64,000 nucleotides of DNA from Nitzschia sp. DOCU1. Taxonomy: Eukaryota; Bacillariophyta; Bacillariophyceae; Bacillariales; Bacillariaceae. A program made the position numbers and the translations under genes. Positions 1-10,750 of this stretch are shown piece after piece (within the stretch, counting starts at the first letter, position 1; each line of letters begins with the position of its first letter). The stretch is taken from NCBI GenBank assembly GCA_951394045.1, contig OX595994.1:620001-684000 (forward strand). Reading direction: 5' to 3'. The notes under the pieces are model-generated. The model was not told the origin of the DNA and searched no databases. It saw only the letters and a list, made by a program, of their open reading frames with translations.

Positions 1-216
1 TTCTGTGTAGGAGCGAAACGCTGAGTCATTATGCCAGCGGCGGAAGGAGATTTCGCCACACAAAATTTGGTTCCCGCAGCGAAATTGGAAAGTCCGATAG
101 TGAGTCACTTCCGAACGCTTTCGTTGGGATCGACATCATCATAGCATCTGCAGAGCTGGTTCTCCCCAACGTCGACTCCCAATCCCTATTCAGAACCGCA
201 AACCAGACAAGGAGCG
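1..216. other. Intergenic leader upstream of first ankyrin gene
   Basis: No gene seen. The stretch lies directly upstream of the first ankyrin-repeat gene and presumably holds its promoter and 5' UTR, but I see no motif strong enough to name. Confidence 0.4.
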
Positions 217-1143
217 ATGGTTACATTAACCATGTTGCACGGAAAATGTGAGCGCACTCGCAAACGCAAAAGAGAAACAATGGCTACAGAACAAACGCTT
301 GCTTGCTCTTCCCCTGGACCCTCCCTACCGGAAAGTGCAAACCTATTATCCTCTGGGACGACAGAGAATCGCAAGGGGAAAACCGTTAACGAAACCAGCA
401 AGAGACAGAGGCTCGGTTCTAATGGGACATCCGGTTTCGACGAGCCTGGGTTTCAAACTCGGTCGGACTTAAACCATTGCTACATCGGGACACATCCAAG
501 CGATGGAATCAGCACGAACGATAAGCTGCAAGCCCTGGACCCAAATGGCCCTGAAACTCCAGAAAAATTTCTGAGAAACCTAATCTTATCTCAGTTTGGA
601 ATTGTTATCGATGATTCCTCTATTTCCTGTGATGCAGTCAGACGTATCAACTTTTTCGATGTTATTTCCGAAGATGACATGTCCTCTTATACAGTAGATG
701 TTGCCGCAGCCGCGCGTGCGAACGATGTTGAACAAATGCGCAAGCTACAAGATGCTGGCGTTTCTCTAAATTGCTGTAACAGGTTTGGAGAGTCGTTGCT
801 TCACATTGCATGTCGACGGGGTTTTGTTGAGATGGTCAGGCTAATACTTGACCACCCAGGGGCTAGTGTTCGGCTTTGCGATGATTGTGGTCGGAACCCT
901 CTTCACGATTTGTGCTGGAACCCTTCACCTCAGCTTCAAATCTGTCAGTGGATCTTGGAAAGAGAGCCAAGTCTGTTCTTTCTGCGGGATAAAAGAGGGT
1001 TTACGCCATTTGACTATGCCCGTGAGGAACACTGGCACATCTGGAAGCGGTTTGTCCTGGAAAACGCACACCATTTCAAGAAGTTGGAATCTGATTGCTA
1101 CAGTTTTCTCCTGAAGTCTGACGTTGACTCTATACAGAGCTAA
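217..1143 (+). CDS. Ankyrin-repeat protein, copy 1
   Basis: Single-exon frame of 308 residues from the ATG at 217. An ATG at 280 (MATEQ) gives 287 residues and may be the true start. The N-terminal ~125 residues are polar and low in complexity. The C-terminal part holds ankyrin-type helices: NRFGESLLHIACRRGF, then CDDCGRNPLHDLCWN, then DKRGFTPFDYAREEHW. Such repeats usually mediate protein-protein contacts; no enzyme domain is visible, so the partner and pathway are unknown. The gene at 2050-3165 is a clear paralogue with the same block order, so this is a tandem duplication. Ankyrin proteins of this shape (acidic lead, 'FFDVISEDDMSSYT'-like lead-in, then repeats) occur as expanded families in diatoms; that is recalled knowledge, not tested here. 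Confidence 0.8.
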   Translation: MVTLTMLHGKCERTRKRKRETMATEQTLACSSPGPSLPESANLLSSGTTENRKGKTVNETSKRQRLGSNGTSGFDEPGFQTRSDLNHCYIGTHPSDGISTNDKLQALDPNGPETPEKFLRNLILSQFGIVIDDSSISCDAVRRINFFDVISEDDMSSYTVDVAAAARANDVEQMRKLQDAGVSLNCCNRFGESLLHIACRRGFVEMVRLILDHPGASVRLCDDCGRNPLHDLCWNPSPQLQICQWILEREPSLFFLRDKRGFTPFDYAREEHWHIWKRFVLENAHHFKKLESDCYSFLLKSDVDSIQS

Positions 1144-2049
1144 TGTCCATCCTCTATCCTAGTAGCATGTTACGTCAAAAGAAAGCGGTAGCGAAGTGGC
1201 TCTTTAGTGCAGAATCCATCCAGAAGTAGTTACAGTGTTCTATTGGGCACCAATGAGCCAAACTAGGCGAATCGCACCCTTGTCTCTTCTAGAATCATGC
1301 AGGTTATTCCTTCATTTCAACATAGAAATGTTAGCGTCGCTGGCGGCACCTACTAGGGAGGGGACGCGGCGTTCCGGCTGCTTCGAGAACTGCCGGTATT
1401 AGAAAGAAATGCCACATTCACTACTGCTTTCATAGTAGTACTACGATAACAGTTGTTTCTGCTCGGAGTAACTAGTTGCTGTTGTTCTTTCAATGTTTCA
1501 ATAATGGGAGACTTGCGGCGTTCATGCAATGATATGCCAGGCAGGTGGGATCCAATCGTACCATACTTCGGCACCAGATTTTTGCCGGTGAAAAAACACC
1601 GACTGCAGCAGGGTCTCGTGCTGACTCCGTAGCATTTGCGCTGGTCCGATCACTACGACTATTCCGGTGGCCCTGTGCCGTTTCAGGAGCCAATGAAAAG
1701 TGCGAGGAACAGTTGCCTGACGTCAGGTAAAACCAGTGGTTTTGTCGCCGAAGATGCCTCCGACCAACAGGTCAGTTAGAAGAAAACAGCCGGCATGCCG
1801 TCATGTCATCGTCAGCAGCGTGGAACATGGATTCTTCATTTTGAAGGTAGTCAGCAGATATGGAAGAAAGCCGAAGCACCAGCAAAACCAACGCCAGTAT
1901 TAGCGACAGCTGGGCAAAGCCATCGTGGTTCATCTTCTGCCGTTTATGCAACAGATCATTAACGCTTTGGTTCTCTGCCGGTCTGCTGCGAGCACAACTC
2001 GGGACGTCATCACGACAGAGTGTTGAGGGAAACGCCTCCCCAACAGATG
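1144..2049. other. Intergenic region between the two ankyrin paralogues
   Basis: No convincing gene. Short open frames on both strands lack motifs and look like chance. A perfect 12-bp palindrome CCTGACGTCAGG sits at 1716-1727 and contains the CRE/bZIP core TGACGTCA; whether it acts on the downstream ankyrin gene is unknown. Confidence 0.4.
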
Positions 2050-3165
2050 GAAACCTCCAGTTCTACTGGGGCATTCACTAGGAAGAGACCATTGCATTTG
2101 GAGGCGCACACAACATCACTAGTGGATTGCAAGTGGTTTTCGAGAGACCTACTAGACGATATGGATGAACAACGGTCTTTTGTGAAGCGGACTAAGAGTT
2201 TAGGTATGTTGGCAATGCGAAGGACGTAGGACATTGCATTGTTTCATTATGGAAGACCGCCTCACATTATCTCAATAGTTTCGAAGTCTAGTGAAGCACT
2301 GACATTCGGCAGCTCCAAGCAATCGGCCTCTGATACCAGCAGCACAGAGGGGTCTGTTGGTGATCTAAGGAATGAGACCTTCAACCTTTCCTTCGCGGCG
2401 CAGACGGAAAGCGAGTTGAGCCCTGGGCATGAGCGTGTATCAAAGCGCAGGGTTCTGGGCGAGGATTCCAACGATCTGACATTGACGATAACTGATGTAC
2501 ATTCCAAACTGTCTCCCACGAAAGCCGGCAATGCGTTGGATGAAGAGAGGCACGACATACGTGAAGAGAGCAACGCATGTGAGCTTCCGGATCCGTCGAC
2601 GAGTATCAGCCCTGATGAATTCTTGTTGATTCTGGCAAAAGCTCAGCTTGGGATTGATTTCGAGGTGAAACCCGCCCATTCTCTATATTCCTTTTTCAGT
2701 GAGGTAACGGAGGAACAGATGGCTTCGTATACCACAGAGATAGTTGCATGCGTACGCAACAATGACCTGGAGCTGTTGAAGAAACTTCACGCGGAGGGGC
2801 AGGCACTAGATTGCTTCAATCGATTTGGGGAATCACTCCTTAACATGGCCTGCCGGCGTGGCTTCGAGTCGATAGCACAGTATCTGATGGAGAGCGAAAC
2901 TGTGGATGTCCGCATATGTGATGATGGTGGTCGAACCCCGTTACATGATGCCTGTTGGAATCCAACACCGCAGCTTAAGATTTGTAAGAGCATTATCGAG
3001 CGGGATCCTTCCCTGCTGCTGGTGTCAGATAGGAGAGGGTGCACTGCGTTTCAATACGCGCGGAAAGAGCACTGGCCACAATGGCGGAAGTTCCTGTTTG
3101 ACAACAGAGAAAGCCTTACGAAACTGAAGGATCGTGATGTTGTATCGAAGTTTGCCAAATGCTAA
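2050..3165 (+). CDS. Ankyrin-repeat protein, copy 2 (two exons)
   Basis: I model exons 2050-2203 and 2279-3165, joined across a 75-bp intron (donor GTATGT at 2204, acceptor CAATAG ending at 2278) that contains an in-frame stop. The join keeps frame and gives about 346 residues. A start at 2020 is also possible. The ankyrin region matches copy 1 closely: NRFGESLLNMACRRGF, CDDGGRTPLHDACWN, DRRGCTAFQYARKEHW, preceded by the shared YSFFSEVTEEQMASYT lead. The N-terminal ~150 residues have diverged from copy 1, while the repeats are conserved. Probably a protein-binding adaptor; no catalytic domain is seen. If the intron is wrong, the frame simply begins near 2239 without a good ATG, so the spliced model is preferred. 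Confidence 0.72.
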
Positions 3166-3276
3166 CACTAGTAACACCGGCCTTTGCTATTTCACAAGCA
3201 TGTTGTACTCTCAATGGTAATGTCAAAGATCCCACTTCCTATGGAATGGGACTACACTATGACCGGACTTCTTCCA

Positions 3277-4748
3277 CTAGTATCTCTGTTTAGCCTCTTT
3301 CAGACACTTCTTCCTCCAGCTCACCATATCGACTGGGTGGGTCATCTCCGAGGCTTCGTCGTCTTGCTTCCAGATCTTGATCGTCTTGTCCGCTTCGCCC
3401 GTAATCAACCTTGTCCCAGTTCCGTCAAACTGGGCTGCAAAGATTGCATTTTCGGCGTCCAACGACCCAGGCTGCACAATAGATTTACCGGACTGGAAGT
3501 TGTAACCAGTCTTATAATCCCAAAAGTGCATGCTTCCATCATCGCCACCGCTGACAAGGACGCCGTCTTCGTTCACAGCCAATGCGTTCACGACCGCTTT
3601 GTGGCCAGTGTACGACTTTAGGAAACGACCATCTTTTCCTTGCCAGTACTTGAGGCAATCGCTCGCTCCTGACACAAAAGTGTTCTCAAAGGACGGCTGA
3701 GCCAAGGCTCGGATACCTTTCTGGTGATGAGTCAGTGTCGTCATGCACTTTCCTGCCGCCAGGTCCCATAGTTTGATCGTTGAATCGTAGCTCCCTGTGA
3801 TGATTTGTGGATCCGTCGATTTCGTCAAGAGACTACCGACAGTATTCTCGTGGCCACCAAGGACGTGAAGTTCGGCTCTAGATCGCATGTCCCACACACG
3901 AGCGACAGCATCCCTTCCTCCCGTAACCAAGATATCCAGTGTAGGATGGATTGCAAGACAGAAGACGCCGCTCAAGTGGCCATGGTAATGACGGATTACT
4001 TGGTTCGTTTCTAGATCCCAGCACTTGACCATCTTATCTTCACCGGCGGAGAACAGGTAAGGGTGCCGAGGTGAAAAGGCAAGGCCACGTACAGGCGAAA
4101 TGTGTCCAGTCAGCGTCAGCTTTAATGCATCCGAGGCACCTACACTTGCCTTGGCTAGATCCCATAATTTGATGGTTCGATCTGCCGATCCAGTTGCAAA
4201 CATATCGTTGGTAGGATCAAGAGCAATACTTCGAACCCAACCTAAATGTGAAGACAGCACGGTCGAAAGCTTCCAGGGAGCATGCCAAGTGGGAGTTGGA
4301 ACTTTCACCTTCGAACTGGATGTCGATTTCTGCTTGATGAATGGGAAAGATAGTTAGTTAGAAAACAATGTGGCGACGTCGTAACGACCGGAGACGATAG
4401 ACGACGTACCACAAGGATTCCACCTGGCTTCTGCTCTCCGGAAACCGTGGCTGGATCGTCAGTTCGGATAAGGGCGGTTCTAGTCGTCGCGGCGCCGCTG
4501 GTGGAAGTCCCTGGTCTCATCCCCATTTCCGAATCTGCCACCAAAGCCAGGGCAGTGCTACCACCAACGCTTCCCCTTGTTACGTTGGGTTGAATGCGAC
4601 GCTTCCGCCTTGCAACGCTCAAAGCCATGATAGCAGGATCCACCGCTGGGAGAAACGCCGATTGCGCATTGACATCATAAAGGATTCTCGATCTCTTCAA
4701 CGAATGTGAAGCTGACTTCGCGGCAAGCGATGAAAGATCGGCGGACAT
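3277..4748 (-). CDS. PLRG1: PLRG1/PRL1 WD40 spliceosome component
   Basis: Two exons on the minus strand, 4748-4410 and 4332-3277, give 464 residues. The 77-bp intron has donor GTACGT at 4409 and a NAGNAG-type acceptor (AAGCAG), so a variant lacking one glutamine is possible. The N-terminal ~130 residues are basic and polar ([11 protein letters not shown]). Seven WD40 repeats follow, from [24 protein letters not shown] blades through [18 protein letters not shown] to [15 protein letters not shown], and the end [15 protein letters not shown] is typical of the PRL1/PLRG1/Prp46 family. These proteins belong to the Prp19/NTC complex of the activated spliceosome in the nucleus. Length and block order match the family, so the assignment is firm. 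It converges on the ankyrin gene with only about 110 bp between them. Confidence 0.93.
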
Positions 4749-5084
4749 GTTCGGCTGTGCTAATGGAGGAGATAGGTCGCCAGAGTTGTTTGTTTGTGAA
4801 TGAGGGTGCGTATTTTGTTGGCCGTCAAAGGATACCCGTCATGGTCACGTCGTAATCGAACGCTCGAGGGATTTTTCGGTTTCCATCGTTTTTGTGTGTG
4901 TGGCTGATGGTCGTTCGTAGCGTGTGAATATAGGTACGATGATACCTATGGTAAGATAAGTGGCACCATAACATGCTATGCCTATGAACGGTCGCATCCT
5001 TTTTCCATCAGCATCACAATAAGCCCTTTGCTCTTGTCAGCACTTTTCTACGATAGCTAGCAACAGCTACTTGTGAAAGTTAGC
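4749..5084. other. Spacer between PLRG1 5' end and the 3' end of the next gene
   Basis: No gene seen. Both neighbours are on the minus strand, so this stretch holds the PLRG1 promoter/5' UTR and the 3' UTR of nothing obvious. The stop of the 1189-aa gene lies at 5085. Confidence 0.4.
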
Positions 5085-8000
5085 TTAGCTTATGACGACA
5101 ACCCTTTCGTTCTTGCTTTTGGTAAACATGACGAGGCGAATTTTCGCAACAAGATACTCTTCGGCAGAAATCTTCCTGTTACCATCTTCGACAAAGATTT
5201 GAGACGGAAACACTTCCAGCTCGATTTCATCCTCAGTGGTTCCTTTCGCGTGATCTTGGCTTGCTGTACTATGCACGGATTCATCAGTGGAGGAGTCAGG
5301 CATTTCTACTGGAGGAGGCGTCTTTTCCGTCACGGTCGGGTTGGAGACGTCTTCAGGGGCAGGCTCTGTACCCGGCAAGCCAATTTCTTCCTCCTTGATG
5401 GCATCACGATCAGTCTGCTTCTTGTCCTCATCCCCCATTGGAGGCTCTTGTTCGGCAGGCTTATCAACATGTCCATTGAGGTCGTTGATGCTGTTGCTGC
5501 TAGCCCCCAGCGACGAGTCGTCGAACCGACTACTGGAATCGTCAGTGTAAAGAACCGCACTGTTTTTGATCTTTTTCTTCTTGTTGTTCTTCTTTGCTTT
5601 TGTCGATTTAACCACTCCCAAATTGTCCTTTGAGTTGGAAGCAGAAACAGAGGATTCATCATGATCAAAGCCAGTTAACAGTTCCTTTTCGGCCATCTCT
5701 GCTTTCCACGCCTTGCATTGTTGCTCCAGCCAACGGTACGTCAAACCTGCAAGAACGCACATGGCCCTTCGCTTGCCCTGGCGCCCCGCCTGGCAGTATC
5801 GTTGGTGGTAAGTATTGAGAGGAGAGGCGATGCCGTTGTTTCCGCTCCAATCTTCCATCACGTTACTATCGTCTTGCAGCATCCATCGCTTCAATTGAAG
5901 GGGCAACGACGGAATGTCAACCGCGTTAATTGTTCGGTTTTGCATCAGCCTGGCATGCGTCCACATGAGAATCACACCCGTAGTCATGTGCTCCACCTCG
6001 GCGTTGTCGATCAAACGCATTCGTTTCTTCACCCCTTGAGCAAGAACGATATTGGACCGAAGACTTGCAAAATAATGATTTCGCTCGGCAGGAAAGTACT
6101 TTTCAACTTTTGCATATTCTGCTGCTAATGGTTCCACAACAGACTGAAGCTGCTCCAACATACGTTCAGTTTGCCCCATCCGTTCTCTTTGAATCTCGCC
6201 CATTCTCGCACAAATTATCATTTCTGCCCAGTCTACGAGTTCTTTTAGCAGCTCAAGGCACTTTTCATCGAGGTCAAGAGACTTCTGGTCCGCTGGGGGT
6301 GATCTGTCCTCGTGCCAAACCGTTCGAGTGCAAAGTTCCTTCAACAGGCGCCGGTTCAGAAGCTCTCGTATCCGTTGTCCGAGACTTGTCCACTTCCGAA
6401 CCTGAATATCCAATAATTCGAAGAAAAGCTTTCTGAACCCAGCATGAACGAACATCTTGGGTAAAACGCCGCGCTGATCCGCCACCTCTTCTCCGACTCG
6501 TTCATAGAACTTGTCGCAGGATTTCAACGTCGAACTGAGAGTGTCCAAAAATAAAACCCACACTTCGAGCCTGAGGTCCACCAACGCATCGCTCCGATCT
6601 TGTGCTATGCTTTTTATTACAGCATAAATTTTGTCTCTGTACATCGTGAGTGCTTGCTCAGTTTTCTTCATTTGCGGAAACGATTTGTATTCCACGTTTA
6701 GGTGCGACTCTTCTTCTAGTTCCTTGGTCTTTTGAAAGAACTCCACGGTTTCCTTCCCAAGCAAGGTCATCTCGTTGATATCAGATTCAATATTGGACGT
6801 CCTTTCTAGGATACGGGTCTGCAGTTTGGCCACTTGCTCATGGTCCAAAACTTCATGCCGCGGGTTGCGGGGGGCTTCGCCTAGTCGATTGTCTACGTCT
6901 GTTGCGACCAAAATCTCTTCTTCGATGCCACAGGGCAACCAGCTTTCGACCAAACTATTCAAATGTTTTGGCGTGATTTCATCGATAAAGAGATGCTTGG
7001 TCCCAGACTTCTTGATCTTCGGTTCCGATACATGGTACGACATGTGCGTTTTGAGGTCGACATCCACGCCGTCCTCCTCGTCCATTGGCTTCGCCTTGGG
7101 TAGATGGTGACCCTCCTCCAATGCCACGTAATCAAACGCTGCATCCACATCGTCGGCACTCTTCGAAGTTCGGTCTTGGAGTACAATGGGGTTCAATACC
7201 AGAGCCTTGTCCTCAGCACGTTCTGACCACGTGCTGACTACTGCGATTGCATCTTGCTGGCAAGTACTGCATTCTATCGAATTGATAGTGTCCTCCAGAA
7301 GCGCAAGCGGAATCCCCAAGGGCTGGCTCCCGTTTCGTAGCTTGCTTTGGACAAAATTTAGAAACGAGTTATATTCTTTCTCTCGTCGCTGTGTTTCGTC
7401 TAAGGCAAAGGCATTTGCCCCACCTTGGTCCAGCAAATTCCCCATCCATTCTTCCATCAATATCTTGGTCGTCTCCAGACTACTCGGTCTGTGCTCGTCA
7501 GCATCCGTCCTTTCGGCAGAAATGAGGCTTCCATCGATGGTAGTAGTAGTTAATCCATTGTCGGTACAGAGCCTGAGAAGGAAAGGTAACTCCAGGGGGT
7601 TCTTGATGACGTCCCCCGGCGGCGTTTCGGTCTTGGCAGATGCCCCTTCCTCAGGAACCCATTCATGAGTAATAGGCGAACCGATCGGCGCATTCATGGC
7701 GTCGCTTTCGCTGGCTGTATTCTTGGTGGTCGGAGTGACGACACCGTCAAGGGAACCGACAGATGAATTTGAAAGTGTACGCGATCGCAACTTCGGTCGA
7801 TTGTGATGGCTCGGAGGAGTACCCATTGGCTCTGAAGGGGTTTCCACTGCAATGGGGATGTCGAATTCCTCGGAATCTTCTCGCTCCGTCATTTCCTGCT
7901 GTATCTGTTCAAAAAACACAACCGACGAGTGTCCAACTCGTCCAATGTTGGTGATCATTGCATCATCGGACGGCAGAGCCTGTAGAGTTGGAGTCTCAGT

Positions 8001-8654
8001 CGTCTCAAGCATATTTCGGTGCTCCTCGAGATCGTGAACTGATCGATCCAAGGATCTGACGGACAGGTCGAAGTCATGATTCCCACTTCCGTCCTTCAAA
8101 CTACCAATCTCGACGTCCGAACTCGTGAGTTCCGCTGGTGACAGCGCACGATCATCTTTAGAATTCAGTTGGGCTGATCCATTCGGCTTCTCCGTAGTTG
8201 TGATCTCATTTTCCTCCTCCTTGTCTGATTCGTCGGATTTCGAAGCCGTCAGATCTATTGAAGACGAATCCTTTTTCTTTTTCTTCTTTTTTCGTTTCTT
8301 TTTGGCAGAGGACGGCCCTGGTGGAGTATCGCCCCCGTTCTGCAACGGTCCCTTGACACTAGTAGAGGAAGAGGGAGATGATAATAAAAGCGGGGGTGCT
8401 GGTGGAAAAGACCGTTCTTTCCGTCGCTTGAGGAGTTGCCATCTCAACAACTGACCCAGTTCCGAACTCGGCATCTTTTGCTGCATTTGTTGTTGTAACT
8501 CAGGAAAAATATCTTGCACCGCGTCCAGGAGCAACCGGCAGGAAGGCGTCTGGCCATTGTGAAATGGATCTCTGCTGTAGTTCTCCACTGCGGGAGTTGA
8601 AGCGCCCGCCTTTTTCTTCCTTATCCGTTCGACTGTGGATTGCTTTCGGCTCAT
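5085..8654 (-). CDS. Large hypothetical protein, lysine-rich, unrecognised
   Basis: One uninterrupted frame of 1189 residues from a genuine ATG at 8654. I do not recognise a family. The first third is low-complexity and acidic, with a strongly basic run (about residues 115-130) that could be a nuclear or nucleolar signal, and many Ser/Thr/Asp stretches. The middle (about residues 600-1000) is helix-rich and better ordered, with segments such as ELLKELVDWAEMIICARMGE and AGLTYRWLEQQCKAWKAEMA that look like a folded helical domain or coiled coil. A second lysine cluster (KAKKNNKKKKIKN) precedes an acidic tail, and the C-terminus (EEYLVAKIRLVMFTKSKNER) looks ordered. No transmembrane segment or signal peptide is visible. 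Probably a stramenopile-restricted nuclear protein; function unknown. Confidence 0.8.
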   Translation of the reverse strand: MSRKQSTVERIRKKKAGASTPAVENYSRDPFHNGQTPSCRLLLDAVQDIFPELQQQMQQKMPSSELGQLLRWQLLKRRKERSFPPAPPLLLSSPSSSTSVKGPLQNGGDTPPGPSSAKKKRKKKKKKKDSSSIDLTASKSDESDKEEENEITTTEKPNGSAQLNSKDDRALSPAELTSSDVEIGSLKDGSGNHDFDLSVRSLDRSVHDLEEHRNMLETTETPTLQALPSDDAMITNIGRVGHSSVVFFEQIQQEMTEREDSEEFDIPIAVETPSEPMGTPPSHHNRPKLRSRTLSNSSVGSLDGVVTPTTKNTASESDAMNAPIGSPITHEWVPEEGASAKTETPPGDVIKNPLELPFLLRLCTDNGLTTTTIDGSLISAERTDADEHRPSSLETTKILMEEWMGNLLDQGGANAFALDETQRREKEYNSFLNFVQSKLRNGSQPLGIPLALLEDTINSIECSTCQQDAIAVVSTWSERAEDKALVLNPIVLQDRTSKSADDVDAAFDYVALEEGHHLPKAKPMDEEDGVDVDLKTHMSYHVSEPKIKKSGTKHLFIDEITPKHLNSLVESWLPCGIEEEILVATDVDNRLGEAPRNPRHEVLDHEQVAKLQTRILERTSNIESDINEMTLLGKETVEFFQKTKELEEESHLNVEYKSFPQMKKTEQALTMYRDKIYAVIKSIAQDRSDALVDLRLEVWVLFLDTLSSTLKSCDKFYERVGEEVADQRGVLPKMFVHAGFRKLFFELLDIQVRKWTSLGQRIRELLNRRLLKELCTRTVWHEDRSPPADQKSLDLDEKCLELLKELVDWAEMIICARMGEIQRERMGQTERMLEQLQSVVEPLAAEYAKVEKYFPAERNHYFASLRSNIVLAQGVKKRMRLIDNAEVEHMTTGVILMWTHARLMQNRTINAVDIPSLPLQLKRWMLQDDSNVMEDWSGNNGIASPLNTYHQRYCQAGRQGKRRAMCVLAGLTYRWLEQQCKAWKAEMAEKELLTGFDHDESSVSASNSKDNLGVVKSTKAKKNNKKKKIKNSAVLYTDDSSSRFDDSSLGASSNSINDLNGHVDKPAEQEPPMGDEDKKQTDRDAIKEEEIGLPGTEPAPEDVSNPTVTEKTPPPVEMPDSSTDESVHSTASQDHAKGTTEDEIELEVFPSQIFVEDGNRKISAEEYLVAKIRLVMFTKSKNERVVVIS

Positions 8655-9568
8655 TCTCCTGGATGCTGGCCGCCCCCCCCGACGAATCCCAAATGTCCCA
8701 CCACTTGCTCAATGGCACTCCCGGCTACGTTTTCGACAGCTCTTCCGAAGGTCCGATGGCACAAACCTGTGATTCAGATAGACTGAAATCAAAAGCAGTA
8801 AACGATGCCACCGGGTTCTATTCCTTCGCAATATCCATCAACGCACTGGTCGATTTCTGGTTACTATTGAAAGAGACGCTGGCGGGACACGCGAAAGATG
8901 ACCTTTTGAAGAGATGCCTCCAAGGCGCGCCCCGCGCGCTTGAGTGGTTGGCCCGCAGTCGTTCCGTGGTATCAAAATTTTGTGAATGCAACGATGCACG
9001 TACGACGTACGCACGTATCGACTGATACGAACTAGAAAAACGACGGCACCTTGCTCCCTACTATAATAATACACACTTTCGACTTCACATGCATATAGTT
9101 TAAAGCAGCGTAAAGTATCCACTATCCAGCTAGCAACTACCTTGATGACCGAAGAGGACCTATCTCGTGTAAGTAACTGGTACTATTGTTATACTAGATT
9201 GCCTGTTCTCCTTGCAGTCAATAGTCGCCAGTGAATTTATCATGGAGCACAGCATGATTGTTTACGCATCGACGGATAGGCTGTTGTTTACCCTTGGTAC
9301 TACCAGCGTCTCGGCAGAAGAATCTAGCGGGTAGTAGAACACTTGAGTGGGGGCTGAAACAAAGAGGGTCCTTCCAGGAGGTACAATGAATTCTGGATCG
9401 AAATCACTCTGACTTCTCTCTAGTGTCCGGGGAAGTAGTAAGGTATCTGCTAAATAGGCTAGTCATCCAAATCTAAGCCGCTATTGACCACCACAGCTTC
9501 ACCTTCGGTACAAATTAGCGAGTATCGGAGTATGAATCTTCAACAAAAAACGCCATGCCGGTAACTGG
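8655..9568. other. Intergenic region, no supported gene
   Basis: About 0.9 kb with no convincing gene. A 153-residue plus-strand frame overlaps the start of the minus-strand 1189-aa gene and has no motif, so it is treated as chance. The stretch probably holds the promoter of the 1189-aa gene and the 3' UTR of the FKBP gene. Confidence 0.4.
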
Positions 9569-10345
9569 TTACTCTTCTTGTGGTGCTGCTCGGCGCCCGC
9601 GCAAAAGCTTGTTCTGTAGCTCTTCCATCTGTTCTGGACTCAGCTCTGCGTCATCATAGTAACCTTGATCGGCCTCATCATCAATGACCTTTTCTAGACG
9701 AACATCGTAAACAAGATTGCCACCCCGTTGCGCCACCATCTCGTCCAAAAGACGGCTGAGTTTTCGACGATCCCATGGATATTGTGGAAGCGGCCCGAGA
9801 CCCGACTGCACAAATCCTAACTTGGGAGGGATGATAATTCTTCGAAGCCCACCTGGTCGCATTGTATGGAGGCCTTCATCGAGACCGGGGAGCATTTTGC
9901 CATTTCCATGCTTCAACACGTATGGACCCGACGAGTCGAATTGTTCCTTTTCCTTGGCTGTCGGGAGCTTCAGATAAGCCTTGTAGGAGATGATACACAA
10001 CTGTCCATATCGAGGAGTGGGTGCGGACTCTCGACCAGGTTCTAGCTCAATGTATTTCAGTCCTGACGTTGTTTTGTACATGATGACACCCTCTCCGTCG
10101 GTTGTCTGGGACGGTGAGGCATCGTCAGCTGCACTTGCGGGTGGTATTCCACATAGTAAACCGAACATTCCGGCTGAAGAAACTATGAGATTCCGTCGAT
10201 TTTCATCTGCATGATTTTGGTTGTCGAGATCCAGTCGGAGCGTCGTCGTTGTCGTTTGCGATTGATGGCGTCGTGGAGCCTTGGCGGTGGAAAAGGCAAC
10301 AGAAAACGCCAAGTTACCAACCAGAAGTATAAATCTCCAAATCAT
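9569..10345 (-). CDS. FKBP-type peptidyl-prolyl isomerase, predicted thylakoid lumen
   Basis: Single exon, 258 residues, real ATG at 10345. Residues 1-20 form a hydrophobic signal peptide ending in SVAFST, which fits the diatom plastid rule of a phenylalanine at the cleavage site. A second targeting region follows: a twin arginine (RRNLIVSSAGMFGLLCG) and a hydrophobic stretch ending in PASAAD, as expected for Tat transport into the thylakoid lumen. The mature part carries FKBP features: TSGLKYIELEPG, GQLCIISYKAYL, a LPGLDEGLHTMRPGGLRRIIIPPKLGF block, and a final YDVRLEKV strand. The usual catalytic VHY motif is replaced by ISYKA, so full isomerase activity is uncertain. Lumenal FKBPs act in folding or assembly of photosynthetic complexes; that role is inferred from family and targeting. 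Confidence 0.88.
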   Translation of the reverse strand: MIWRFILLVGNLAFSVAFSTAKAPRRHQSQTTTTTLRLDLDNQNHADENRRNLIVSSAGMFGLLCGIPPASAADDASPSQTTDGEGVIMYKTTSGLKYIELEPGRESAPTPRYGQLCIISYKAYLKLPTAKEKEQFDSSGPYVLKHGNGKMLPGLDEGLHTMRPGGLRRIIIPPKLGFVQSGLGPLPQYPWDRRKLSRLLDEMVAQRGGNLVYDVRLEKVIDDEADQGYYDDAELSPEQMEELQNKLLRGRRAAPQEE

Positions 10346-10750
10346 TTCTAAGGTTGCGATGGGTCACTTCACTTCGGAGACGGCGTTTGGAAAGTATAGT
10401 CAATATGCTATCGTTCTTTCGACCCCGGTTGTGTTGTGCTGGATGGATGAGAGACGGATGTTGAGGATGATTTTGGTTTGGTTTCACGTGTCACTCGAAA
10501 GATCGCTTCAGTCTGTCCTTCGACAGGCAATGACGACCAAAGGGCGAACAAAGATATTTTCCGTGTCGTCAAATCGGTCGCAGCATGTGGAACGGAGAAC
10601 GATGGTAGTTTGGGCCTGAACGACATTCGTACTGTGCTATCGGCACAGAACTACTCTATTACAATTGGAAGTATGCTAGCTAGCAAAAGGACATGTAACT
10701 TAAAATCGCTGCTTGATCGTTTGCAAATCATAATCCATTCCGCCGTCAAT
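10346..10750. other. Spacer between FKBP and ribH, no gene seen
   Basis: About 400 bp between two minus-strand genes. Overlapping short frames on both strands show no motif. It should hold the FKBP promoter and the ribH 3' UTR. Confidence 0.35.

Noticed and set aside
8564..9025. 153-codon plus-strand frame
   Set aside because: Overlaps the start of the minus-strand 1189-aa gene, no motif, and codon texture like noncoding DNA.
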